Positions 1 to 6,463 of a stretch of 17,035 bases of DNA are shown here, one piece after another (positions within the stretch are counted from its first letter, which is position 1; the number at the start of each line of letters is the position of its first letter). Made by a program: the position numbers and the translations under genes. This stretch comes from JAIRTY01 sp050257395 (GTDB lineage: Bacteria > Actinomycetota > Actinomycetes > Streptosporangiales > Streptosporangiaceae): NCBI GenBank assembly GCA_050257395.1, contig JBLMWU010000073.1:1-17035 (forward strand). The letters run 5' to 3'. The notes below the pieces were generated by a model. That model worked only from the letters and a program-made list of their open reading frames with translations. It made no database searches and was not told the origin of the DNA.

Positions 1-1148
1 TCACCGCGATCTGCCGGCCGGCCAGCGGAGTCCGTGGGAGGACCGGCGGACGCCTGTGCCGCGGGCACATGGCCGGCTGCCGCCCTGTCCCCGGGCGCCT
101 GCCCGGCGCCTGCCCGCCCGGTTGCCTGGCCGGCAGCGGCCTGCCCGGAACGGGCCCGTTCCCGGCTGCCCGGTTCCCGGCTGTCCCGCTGCCGGCTGTC
201 CCGGTCCCGGTCGTCCCGCTGCCGGCTGCCCGGTTCCCGGTCGTCCCGCTGCCGGCTGTCCCGGTCCCGGTCGTCCCGGTCCCGATCCCGGCTGTCCCGG
301 TCCCGGCTGTCCCGGTCCCGATCCCGGCTGTCCCGATCCCGGCTGTCCCGATCCCGGCTGTCCCGGTCCCGGCTGTCCCGGTCCCGATCCCGGCTGTCCC
401 GGTCCCGGCTGTCCCGATCCCGGCCATCCCGGTCCCGGCTGTCCCGATCCCGGGTGTCCCGCTCGGCGGCGTCCCGCTGGGACGGGACAGCGTCGCTGAC
501 GGGTGACCGTTCAGATCCTGACCGGGCAGCGGGTGTGCGGTCGTCCCGGCGCTCGCCGTTCCGGTCCCCCGCCGAACCCGCTGTCCTTTCGCTGCCCGGC
601 CGGTCAGCGGAGCCGCGCCGCCCGGGCCCGCGCTCGGCTGGCGCCCGCTCACCGGGAGCGCGTTCGCCAGGCCCGCGCTGGGCGGGCGGCTGGCCCGGCC
701 GTCCCGGCTTAGCCGGCCCGGCCAGCCGGCCGGAACGTGCTGCCGCGTGAGCGCCTGACGCCCGGCTGGCCTCGCGGCCGGATTCGGTCACAGCCGCGCC
801 GCGGGCATTGCCGGGGGCGCCGGTACCGGCGGGCGCGGCCCTGCCGGGAATCGCTCCCCGCACGCCGGGCCGGCTGGATTTCATCCGGCCGCCGACCATG
901 ACGGGGGCTGCCGCATCCTCGCGGTCCCGGCCTTCCCCGAGCCGGCGGGCGGCCTCCCCGGAAATGCGGCCGGGGGCCGCCTCACCGAAGATTTCCCCTC
1001 GGTGACGCAGGACCCCCGTCGCCAGCAGAACCGCTGCCAGAGCACTCGCGCCTATCGACAGGTAGACCACGAGCAGGCTACTGGCGGCAACCCCCGCGAT
1101 CAGTACCACGATCGCCACGACGCTGAGGATGGCGCTCAGCCGGATCAC
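1..1148 (-). CDS. Membrane-anchored protein with Arg-Asp repeat tail (partial, runs off left edge)
   Basis: I do not recognise a family. The frame is open from a GTG at 1148 to the window edge, at least 382 codons, with no in-frame stop when read codon by codon. A GGAGGG ribosome site lies 5 nt upstream of the GTG. Residues about 4-47 form two hydrophobic segments separated by a short AASS stretch, followed by basic residues (LRHRGE), so a two-helix membrane anchor with a cytoplasmic tail is likely. Residues 50-225 are rich in Gly, Ala, Pro and Arg. Residues about 228-326 are an Arg-Asp-Ser repeat, and a further Pro/Ala/Gly-rich stretch reaches the edge. The gene starts 45 bp after the divIVA stop and is probably co-transcribed. 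Many actinobacteria carry a small membrane protein gene here (Rv2144c follows wag31 in M. tuberculosis), which may be the positional counterpart; a role near DivIVA is inference. The C-terminus is not visible. Confidence 0.72.
   Translation of the reverse strand, partial: MIRLSAILSVVAIVVLIAGVAASSLLVVYLSIGASALAAVLLATGVLRHRGEIFGEAAPGRISGEAARRLGEGRDREDAAAPVMVGGRMKSSRPGVRGAIPGRAAPAGTGAPGNARGAAVTESGREASRASGAHAAARSGRLAGPAKPGRPGQPPAQRGPGERAPGERAPAERGPGRRGSADRPGSERTAGSAGDRNGERRDDRTPAARSGSERSPVSDAVPSQRDAAERDTRDRDSRDRDGRDRDSRDRDSRDRDRDSRDRDSRDRDSRDRDSRDRDRDSRDRDSRDRDRDDRDRDSRQRDDREPGSRQRDDRDRDSRQRDSREPGSRERARSGQAAAGQATGRAGAGQAPGDRAAAGHVPAAQASAGPPTDSAGRPADRG
167..467 (-). repeat. 15-bp tandem repeat encoding RDRDS-type units
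   Basis: The minus strand repeats a unit close to CGGGACCGGGACAGC. In the reading frame of the surrounding gene this gives R-D-R-D-S, with shorter R-D-S units mixed in and occasional changes to G, Q, E or P. Within it, 171-230 and 231-290 are near-identical 60-bp copies (20 codons). Unit lengths are multiples of three, so copy-number change would keep the frame. Variation between GAC and GAT codons marks individual copies. Confidence 0.85.
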
Positions 1149-1153
1149 GTGCG

Positions 1154-1159
1154 CCCTCC
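1154..1159 (-). promoter_or_regulatory. Ribosome binding site of the terminal membrane gene
   Basis: GGAGGG on the minus strand sits 5 nt before the GTG at 1148. It fixes the start of a gene that would otherwise be easy to miss because it has no stop in the window. Confidence 0.6.
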
Positions 1160-1193
1160 ATGCGCCAGGCAGGAACCACCAAGCTGCTGCTGA

Positions 1194-2042
1194 CTACCGC
1201 CGGTCGTGCACGGAGCTGTCGGACGGGTGGAAGCCGCCGCTGTGCCCCGCAGACTCCGAGCCCGCGTACGCACCTGCCACGGCGGGCTGGCTGGGCCGCG
1301 GCTCCATCCGCGGCATGCCACCCGACATGCTCGACTGCGGGCCGGTCATGATCGCGGGGAAGGTGCCGCTGTCAGCCGCACCGGCCTCGAGGTCACGCAG
1401 CTGGCCCTCCAGGTACGCCTTGAGCCGGCTGCGGTACTCGCGCTCGAAGGCACGCAGGTCGTCGACCCGCCGCTCGAGCTCTTCCCGCTGCTGGACCAGG
1501 GAGCCCATGGCCTGGCGGTGACGCTCCTGCGCGTCCCGCTCCAGGCTCTCGGCCCGGGCCCGGGCGTCGCTGGTGATCTGCTCGGCCTGGCGGCGCGCCT
1601 TGCCGAGGATCTCGTCCGCCTCGCGGCGGGCGCGGCCGAGGGTCTCGTCGGCCTCCCGGCGCGCGTCGGCGATCGCCTGGTCGGCGGTCTGCTGCGCGAG
1701 CGCCAGCACGCGCGCCGCGGTGTCCATGTTGTCCTCGGCCGGCGGCATGCCCATCATCACGGGCTCAGGCCGCCGCTCCGGCTCCGGCATGACCGGCTCC
1801 GGCGCCATCATCTCGGGCTCCGGCTCGGCCAGCGGAGAGCTCAGTGCGGACACTGCAGACTTCGAGCCCCCGCGCAAGCACTCAGCCAGCTTGGCCCGGA
1901 GCTCCTCGTTCTCCTGGATCAGCCGGTCCAGCTCGACCTCGACCTCGTCGAGGAAGGCGTCAACCTCTTCCTCGTCGTAGCCGGGCCGCAACCGGGTGGT
2001 ACTGAACTGCTTGTTCCGCACATCCGCGGGCGTCAGCGGCAT
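1194..2042 (-). CDS. divIVA: DivIVA/Wag31 cell-curvature and polar growth protein
   Basis: This 282-residue protein is a DivIVA homologue that binds negatively curved membrane at poles and septa and organises wall synthesis. Residues 1-55 match the conserved lipid-binding domain (MPLTPADVRNKQF, then RPGYDEEEVDAFLDEVE), running into the first coiled coil. Residues about 62-105 are a Pro/Glu/Met-rich linker. Residues about 107-222 form a long heptad-rich coiled coil with repeating blocks such as ARREADETLGRARREADEIL. The tail from about 223 is Gly/Ser/Pro-rich. The ATG at 2042 has a GAGGAGA ribosome site about 4 nt upstream. It lies 49 bp downstream of yggT, at the end of the ftsZ-side block, as is normal in actinobacteria, where it is usually essential for apical growth. 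Confidence 0.96.
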   Translation of the reverse strand: MPLTPADVRNKQFSTTRLRPGYDEEEVDAFLDEVEVELDRLIQENEELRAKLAECLRGGSKSAVSALSSPLAEPEPEMMAPEPVMPEPERRPEPVMMGMPPAEDNMDTAARVLALAQQTADQAIADARREADETLGRARREADEILGKARRQAEQITSDARARAESLERDAQERHRQAMGSLVQQREELERRVDDLRAFEREYRSRLKAYLEGQLRDLEAGAADSGTFPAIMTGPQSSMSGGMPRMEPRPSQPAVAGAYAGSESAGHSGGFHPSDSSVHDRR

Positions 2043-2091
2043 CTCGTCTCCTCGGCACGCTTGGAGTGTGTTCCTATCGGACCGTACCTGA

Positions 2092-2379
2092 TCACAGCGC
2101 GGGGACGACCCAGTTCAGCAAAACTATGACTATGAAGAAGAGCACCATGAAGCTGAGGTCCAGGGCAACGGCGCCGAGCCTCACCATGGGGATGAACCTT
2201 CTGAGCAATCTCAGCGGGGGATCGGTGGCAGTGAACACACCCTCTGCGATCACCAGCAACACCCCGGTCGGGGTCCAGGACCGGGAGAATGCCTGAATCC
2301 AGCTGATGATTAGCCTTCCGATAAGAAGGATCAGATAGAAGCTCAGCAGGTAAATAAGTACGGCTTTTACAATCTCCAT
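2092..2379 (-). CDS. yggT: YggT/YlmG family membrane protein
   Basis: A 95-residue protein with two hydrophobic segments, about 4-28 and 71-92, around a conserved loop reading TDPPLRLLRRFIP and then GAVALDLS, which is the YggT signature. The family's molecular role is not settled; it is kept next to sepF and divIVA in many Gram-positive bacteria and is thought to affect division or nucleoid and membrane organisation. Length is normal for the family. The ATG at 2379 follows a weak AAGG motif. Codon use is odd: about 23 of 95 codons end in A or T (including AGA twice, ATA twice, CTA and AAA), while neighbours almost always end in G or C. It sits 79 bp after sepF and 49 bp before divIVA. Confidence 0.93.
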   Translation of the reverse strand: MEIVKAVLIYLLSFYLILLIGRLIISWIQAFSRSWTPTGVLLVIAEGVFTATDPPLRLLRRFIPMVRLGAVALDLSFMVLFFIVIVLLNWVVPAL

Positions 2380-2458
2380 GACCTTGTTCCGCCCTCACAA
2401 CCGGCACGAGCGGGGCAGCAGGTGCGATTGCGGACTGTGTCGTGCGTCACTGACGGCA

Positions 2459-2956
2459 TCAACTCTGGTTGAAGAACCCTCTCTCCGCCATCCGGGCCTT
2501 GTCCTCGGCCGTGACCTCCACGTTGGCGGGCGAGAGCAGGAAGACCTTGTTGGTCACCCGCTCGATGCTCCCGCGCAACCCGAAGATCAGCCCGGCCGCG
2601 AAGTCGACCAGCCGCTTGGCGTCACTATCGACCATCTCGGTCAGATTCATGATCACCGGCGTGCCCTCGCGGAAATGCTCCCCGATCGTACGCGCCTCAT
2701 TGTATGTGCGCGGGTGCAGTGTGGTGATCCGGGCGAGGTCGGTGGCCTGCCGGGCGGTGCCCGGCAGGCGGTGGTCCGCGGCCAGGGTGGCGGCCAGGCC
2801 GTCGTCGTGCCCGTGCGGCGGTGACGCAAGGTCGTCGTCGAGCTGCTCAGCGTCGTCGTACTCGCCATACTCCTCATACGGCTCGTACTCGTCGTACTGG
2901 CGATCGTCCTCGACGAGACCGAGATAGACCGCCATCTTGTGCATCGCGCCGGCCAT
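2459..2956 (-). CDS. sepF: SepF, FtsZ-ring membrane anchor
   Basis: SepF (165 residues) tethers FtsZ polymers to the membrane and is the main Z-ring anchor in actinobacteria, which lack FtsA. The first 14 residues, MAGAMHKMAVYLGL, form the short amphipathic membrane-binding helix. Residues 15-70 are an acidic Tyr/Asp/Glu-rich linker. Residues about 75-155 are the globular SepF domain (PRTYNEARTIGEHFREGTPV, then NLTEM and KRLVDFAAGLIFGLRG), which dimerises and binds the FtsZ C-terminal peptide. The ATG at 2956 has a GGAGG site 8 nt upstream, and the MAGAM start matches actinomycete SepF. It follows yggS by 47 bp. Confidence 0.96.
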   Translation of the reverse strand: MAGAMHKMAVYLGLVEDDRQYDEYEPYEEYGEYDDAEQLDDDLASPPHGHDDGLAATLAADHRLPGTARQATDLARITTLHPRTYNEARTIGEHFREGTPVIMNLTEMVDSDAKRLVDFAAGLIFGLRGSIERVTNKVFLLSPANVEVTAEDKARMAERGFFNQS

Positions 2957-3003
2957 CCGTCAGTCCTCCGTCGTCGCGTCATGCGGCCCCGCTGGGTCGG
3001 ACA

Positions 3004-3726
3004 CTACCGGACAAGTGCCGGCCGGCCTCCGAGCAACGCCGTACCGACGCGCACGTGTGTCGCGCCGGCCGCGACGGCCTCTTCCAGGTCGCCGCTCATC
3101 CCGGCCGAGATGATGCCCGCCGCGGGGCGGACCGCGCGCACCGCGGCGCTCAGCTCCGGCAGCGGCGCGAACGCCTGCGCGGCGGGCATGCCGAGCGGCG
3201 CGATGGCCATCACGCCGCCGAGGACGAGGCCTTCTTCCGCGGCCACCGCGGCGGCGAGCCCGGGCACGTCGGCGGCCAGCGCCCCGCCCCGGGCCGGATC
3301 GCCGTCGAGGCTCACCTGGATCAGGCAGGTGACGGCCCGCCCGGCCCTGCGCGCCTGCCTGGCCAGCACCCGGACCAGGTGCGGCCGGTCCACGGAATGG
3401 ACGACCTGGGCGTACGAGACCACGCTGGCGCACTTGTTGCTCTGCAGCTGCCCGACGAAGTGCCAGGTCAGATCGGCGAGGTCGGCACATTCGGCGGCTT
3501 TGGGCGCGGCTTCGGCGTCCCGGTTCTCCCCCACGTCCAGGACGCCGAGCCCGTGCAGCAGCCGGACGTCCGAAGCCGGGAAGGTCTTGGTGATGGCGAC
3601 CAGGGTGATCTCGTCACCGGCCCGGCCGGCGGCCTGGCAGGCGGCCGCGATGCGGTCACGGAGCCTGGCCAGGCTGGCAGCGAGTTCCGCCCGGCGGTCA
3701 CCGGCCACTGCGGATGCGTGCGTCAC
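3004..3726 (-). CDS. yggS: YggS/YlmE (PLPBP) pyridoxal phosphate homeostasis protein
   Basis: A 240-residue single-domain PLP-binding protein with an alanine-racemase-like barrel but no known enzyme activity; the family buffers pyridoxal phosphate and affects amino acid pools. The PLP lysine is K47 in LVAITKTFP. Further family motifs are VGENR near 76-80, WHFVGQLQSNK near 98-108 and SGMSGDLEEAVAAGATHVRVGTALLG near the C-terminus. The GTG at 3726 is the only good start; no strong ribosome site is visible. It follows ftsZ by 176 bp. In most actinobacteria pgeF/yfiH would lie between ftsZ and this gene, but it is absent here. Confidence 0.93.
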   Translation of the reverse strand: MTHASAVAGDRRAELAASLARLRDRIAAACQAAGRAGDEITLVAITKTFPASDVRLLHGLGVLDVGENRDAEAAPKAAECADLADLTWHFVGQLQSNKCASVVSYAQVVHSVDRPHLVRVLARQARRAGRAVTCLIQVSLDGDPARGGALAADVPGLAAAVAAEEGLVLGGVMAIAPLGMPAAQAFAPLPELSAAVRAVRPAAGIISAGMSGDLEEAVAAGATHVRVGTALLGGRPALVR

Positions 3727-3881
3727 ACGCCCATCATGACGCCCGCCCGCTGGCCCTCCGGGACCCGGCCCGGCCCGCCGCGCCGGGTGGCCGGCCGGCT
3801 CCGGGGCGTGCCCGCCCCCCGGGCGGGCCGGCGGGGGGCCGGACGGCGGGCATGCCTGCAGGCCAGGTGGCGAGGCCAGCC

Positions 3882-3895
3882 CGGCAGCGCTGCCG
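3882..3895. other. Perfect 14-bp palindrome just after ftsZ
   Basis: CGGCAGCGCTGCCG lies 7 bp beyond the ftsZ stop codon, inside a 176-bp non-coding gap (3727-3902) that also holds several long G and C runs able to pair, for example around 3808-3840. No U-tract follows, so a classical intrinsic terminator is not supported. It could be an RNA-processing or attenuation structure, or a chance product of high GC content. Confidence 0.3.
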
Positions 3896-3902
3896 CCAGC
3901 GG

Positions 3903-5339
3903 TTACTTGAGGAAATCGGGCACGTCGAGCTCGTCGTCATCCTCGAAGACGACGGAGCGGCGCCGGGTGGTGGCGGCGTCGAACACGCGCGCCGCCGAGG
4001 CCGGGTCGGCCCGCCCGCGCGCGGCGCCCCCGGACGCGGAGTCCTCCGCGGCGCGGGGCGGCGGCACCTCATCCGCCCCGGCCAGCCCGCCGCCGGCCTC
4101 CCCGGGATCCTCCGCGGCCGCCGCGCCAGCGTCACCGGCCACGTCGCCGTAACTGTCGCCGGCCGGGCTGGGGTCCGTGTCCGCCGCCAGGCCGGTCACC
4201 AGCGGCTCAGGATCTGCCGCAGGCTGCGCCACAGGGTCAGGGCTAACCGGAAAGGAGTCGGGCAGCGGCCCTCCAGGGGCCGCCCCGCCCGCGCCGCTCC
4301 CCGCACCCCAGGGACTGGTCCCGGGATTCGACCCGTCACTGGGCGGGCCGTAGCCCGCCACCGCGCCCGCGGGCCGGACGGCGGCCCGGGTGGCGTTGTC
4401 GTCGAAGCCGGCCGCGATGACCGTGACCCGCACCTCGTCGCCGAGGGCGTCGTCGATGACCGCGCCGAAGATGATGTTCGCTTCCGGTGCCGCCGAATTG
4501 GACACCAGCTGCGCCGCCTCGTTGATCTCGAACAGGCCGAGGTCGGAGCCGCCCTGGATGGACAGCAGCACCCCGTGCGCGCCGTCGATGCTGGCTTCCA
4601 GCAGCGGGCTGGAAATAGCCATCTCGGCCGCGGCCACGCTCCGGTCGTCGCCGCGGGCCGAGCCGATCCCCATCAGCGCCGAGCCCGCCCCCGACATGAC
4701 CGACTTGACGTCGGCAAAGTCGAGGTTGATAAGCCCGGGCGTGGTGATCAGGTCGGTGATGCCCTGGACACCGGACAGCAGCACCTGATCGGCTGCCTTG
4801 AACGCGTCCAGCACGCTGACATGCCGGTCGGAGATCGACAGCAGGCGGTCGTTCGGGATCACGATGAGAGTGTCGACCTCGCTGCGCAGGCGCTCGATGC
4901 CCAGTTCCGCCTGGGCGGCCCGGCGCTTGCCCTCGAAGCCGAACGGGCGGGTCACCACGCCGATGGTCAGCGCGCCCAGCGACCGGGCCACGTTGGCCAC
5001 CACCGGGGCCCCGCCGGTGCCGGTCCCGCCGCCCTCGCCGGCGGTGACGAACACCATGTCGGCGCCCTTGAGGACCTCTTCGATCTCTTCCCGGTGATCG
5101 TCGGCCGCCTTGGCGCCCACCTCCGGGTTCGCGCCCGCCCCCAGGCCCCGGGTCAGTTCCCTGCCCACGTCGAGTTTGACATCGGCGTCGCTCATCAACA
5201 GCGCTTGCGCGTCCGTGTTAATGGCGATGAACTCAACGCCCTTGAGCCCCTCTTCGATCATCCGGTTCACGGCGTTGACGCCGCCCCCGCCTATACCGAC
5301 GACCTTGATGACCGCCAAATAGTTCTGCGGTGCTGCCAC
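3903..5339 (-). CDS. ftsZ: FtsZ, tubulin-like division GTPase
   Basis: FtsZ polymerises into the Z-ring that directs septum formation. The 478-residue protein starts with MAAPQNYLAVIKVVGIGGGG, has the GTP-binding GGGTGTG loop at 103-109 and the T7 synergy loop NLDFADV at 205-211. The folded domains end near 316. Residues about 317-462 are an unusually long Gly/Ala/Pro/Asp-rich linker, and the last residues, ELDVPDFLK, are the conserved tail bound by SepF. For comparison, Streptomyces coelicolor FtsZ is 399 residues, so the extra length sits in the linker. The start is GTG at 5339, with a purine run (GGAAAGGG) upstream. It is preceded by 365 bp of non-coding DNA with promoter-like sequences, suggesting transcription separate from the upstream mur genes. 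Confidence 0.98.
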   Translation of the reverse strand: MAAPQNYLAVIKVVGIGGGGVNAVNRMIEEGLKGVEFIAINTDAQALLMSDADVKLDVGRELTRGLGAGANPEVGAKAADDHREEIEEVLKGADMVFVTAGEGGGTGTGGAPVVANVARSLGALTIGVVTRPFGFEGKRRAAQAELGIERLRSEVDTLIVIPNDRLLSISDRHVSVLDAFKAADQVLLSGVQGITDLITTPGLINLDFADVKSVMSGAGSALMGIGSARGDDRSVAAAEMAISSPLLEASIDGAHGVLLSIQGGSDLGLFEINEAAQLVSNSAAPEANIIFGAVIDDALGDEVRVTVIAAGFDDNATRAAVRPAGAVAGYGPPSDGSNPGTSPWGAGSGAGGAAPGGPLPDSFPVSPDPVAQPAADPEPLVTGLAADTDPSPAGDSYGDVAGDAGAAAAEDPGEAGGGLAGADEVPPPRAAEDSASGGAARGRADPASAARVFDAATTRRRSVVFEDDDELDVPDFLK

Positions 5340-5396
5340 GAGGAGGGCCCTTTCCGCTCGTCTGCCTCTATCGTGTCCCTGCCGCCGCTGCCACAG

Positions 5397-5445
5397 CCGG
5401 TGAATCCGCTAAGCCAGCAAAGCAGCCGCGCCAGCGGACTGCCGG
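5397..5445 (-). promoter_or_regulatory. Possible stem-loop in the ftsZ leader RNA
   Basis: Inverted repeat arms 5405-5410 (tccgct) and 5433-5438 (agcgga) can pair. They are flanked by CCGG at 5397-5400 and 5442-5445, which can also pair across a small internal loop. It would form about 58 nt before the ftsZ start in any transcript begun at the promoter-like elements upstream. Function is unknown. Confidence 0.25.
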
Positions 5446-5472
5446 AGTGTGCCCCCGGTAATAAACGTCGGC

Positions 5473-5498
5473 CGGGAATTTTCCCGCAATTTTCTGCG
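5473..5498 (-). promoter_or_regulatory. Overlapping inverted repeats with helically phased AATTTT tracts
   Basis: Plus-strand cgggaa-tt-ttcccg (5473-5486) is a near-perfect inverted repeat. It overlaps cgca-attttc-tgcg (5485-5498). The AATTTT tracts at 5477-5482 and 5488-5493 are 11 bp apart, about one helical turn. In such GC-rich DNA this is a distinctive candidate operator or bent-DNA site between the ftsZ promoter-like elements and the gene. No regulator can be named. Confidence 0.3.
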
Positions 5499-5530
5499 GT
5501 TCAACCCTCATCCTCAAGTTGAGCCTTAGA

Positions 5531-5541
5531 GTTATACTATA
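5531..5541 (-). promoter_or_regulatory. Second possible -10 element for ftsZ
   Basis: The minus strand reads TATAGTATAAC here, containing TATAGT (5541-5536) and TATAAC (5536-5531). Both resemble a -10 hexamer, but no good -35 lies 16-18 nt upstream, so it could be a secondary start, an activator-dependent promoter, or simply AT-rich leader. Confidence 0.3.
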
Positions 5542-5557
5542 CTGGCGATTGATAGGG

Positions 5558-5586
5558 ACAGTAGGGTCGCCCGGCACCAGGGTCAA
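5558..5586 (-). promoter_or_regulatory. ftsZ: Candidate ftsZ promoter (-35 TTGACC, -10 TACTGT)
   Basis: On the minus strand TTGACC (5586-5581) is followed after exactly 17 nt by TACTGT (5563-5558). The spacing is ideal and both hexamers are close to the housekeeping sigma consensus. It lies about 220 bp upstream of the ftsZ GTG, in the ftsQ-ftsZ gap where Streptomyces is known to have several ftsZ promoters. The rest of the 365-bp gap (5340-5704) contains no gene I can support. Confidence 0.5.
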
Positions 5587-5704
5587 CTAACCACGCGCGA
5601 AGCCGCCCGGCGTGTCGCAGGTCGCGGCCGCACTTCGCTATGCCCAGCGCCCAGGACGGCCCGGATCCGGCTTACCGTCCGGTAACAGCGGTCTGCCCGC
5701 ATGG

Positions 5705-6463
5705 TCACCCCTGCGTCATCGCGGTTCCCGGCCCGCTCACGTCATACCGGCGGGCATGCACCCGCATGAGCACGGCCAGTTCCCTGGCTTTCGCCGCGGC
5801 CCGCTGCGGGCCGCCCCAGACGATCGTCACGCCGTCCGCCAGCCGCACCGACACCTCGTCCGGGCTTGCCGCGGTCACGGCCGTGACCTGACGGGCGATC
5901 CGGTGCGGCAGCTGGCGCAGCACGGCGGCGGCCGCCCGGACGGACGGGCTGCCGCGCAGCCCGGCTCCGGGCGCGCCCGCGGACAGCCGCGGCATGCCCG
6001 CTGGCCGCCGGGCAGCCCGGGCCACCGCCACCCCGAACGGGTCGACCAGGTCGTACCCGCCCGCATCCGGCACCGCGAACACCGGGGCGCGCTGCCGGAC
6101 GGTGATCGTCACCGCATCCGGCCAGTCCCTGCTGACCTGCGCTGACTGCACCTGGGTGATCCGCTCGACGCGGCGCGCCACGGCGGCCGGGTCGACCCGG
6201 ATCAGCGGCACCCCCAGCGGGATCGCGGCCGCGGCCCTCACCTGGTCCCGGGAGACCAGCCGGCCGGTGCCGGCGACCTGCACGGAGCGGACGATGAGGA
6301 AACGCGAGTCCAGCAGCGCCCAGCCCACCCCGATCAGGATCCCGCCGATGGCGATCACGAAGAACGCAGCCTTCCAGCGCGACCGCGGCGAGCCCGGGAC
6401 CGGGCGGCCGCGCGCCCGGGCCGCCGCCGGGGCCGGCCCGGCGCTGGGCCGGGCCCCGGTCAC
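5705..6463 (-). CDS. ftsQ: FtsQ/DivIB divisome protein
   Basis: FtsQ (252 residues) is a bitopic membrane protein that, with FtsL and FtsB, regulates the FtsW-FtsI septal synthase. Residues 1-30 are a short Pro/Ala/Arg-rich cytoplasmic tail, and 31-51 form the membrane helix (AAFFVIAIGGILIGVGWALL). Residues about 56-124 are the POTRA domain (IVRSVQVAGTGRLVSRDQV, ending with WPDAVTITVRQRAPV), followed by the beta domain (GGYDLVDPFGVAV). Length is close to the family norm. The GTG at 6463 overlaps the murC stop as GTGA and has a GGGGAGG site 7 nt upstream, so translation is coupled to murC. It is the last gene before the ftsZ promoter region. Confidence 0.95.
   Translation of the reverse strand: MTGARPSAGPAPAAARARGRPVPGSPRSRWKAAFFVIAIGGILIGVGWALLDSRFLIVRSVQVAGTGRLVSRDQVRAAAAIPLGVPLIRVDPAAVARRVERITQVQSAQVSRDWPDAVTITVRQRAPVFAVPDAGGYDLVDPFGVAVARAARRPAGMPRLSAGAPGAGLRGSPSVRAAAAVLRQLPHRIARQVTAVTAASPDEVSVRLADGVTIVWGGPQRAAAKARELAVLMRVHARRYDVSGPGTAMTQG

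Noticed and set aside
167..467. CRISPR array
   Set aside because: Units are 15 bp, contiguous, in coding frame and without unique spacers; it is a protein-coding tandem repeat.
34..750. Plus-strand open frames rich in Ser-Arg or Pro-Val repeats over the left edge
   Set aside because: They are antisense readings of the 15-bp repeat. The minus-strand frame has a ribosome site, membrane helices and continuity to 1148; the plus frames have none of these.
3714..5522. 602-codon plus-strand open frame antisense to ftsZ
   Set aside because: It is the complement of the FtsZ coding frame and its leader, with no independent support.
5368..5586. 72-codon minus-strand frame in the ftsQ-ftsZ gap
   Set aside because: It overlaps the promoter-like elements, lacks a ribosome site, resembles no family and has codon use unlike neighbouring genes; more likely leader DNA.
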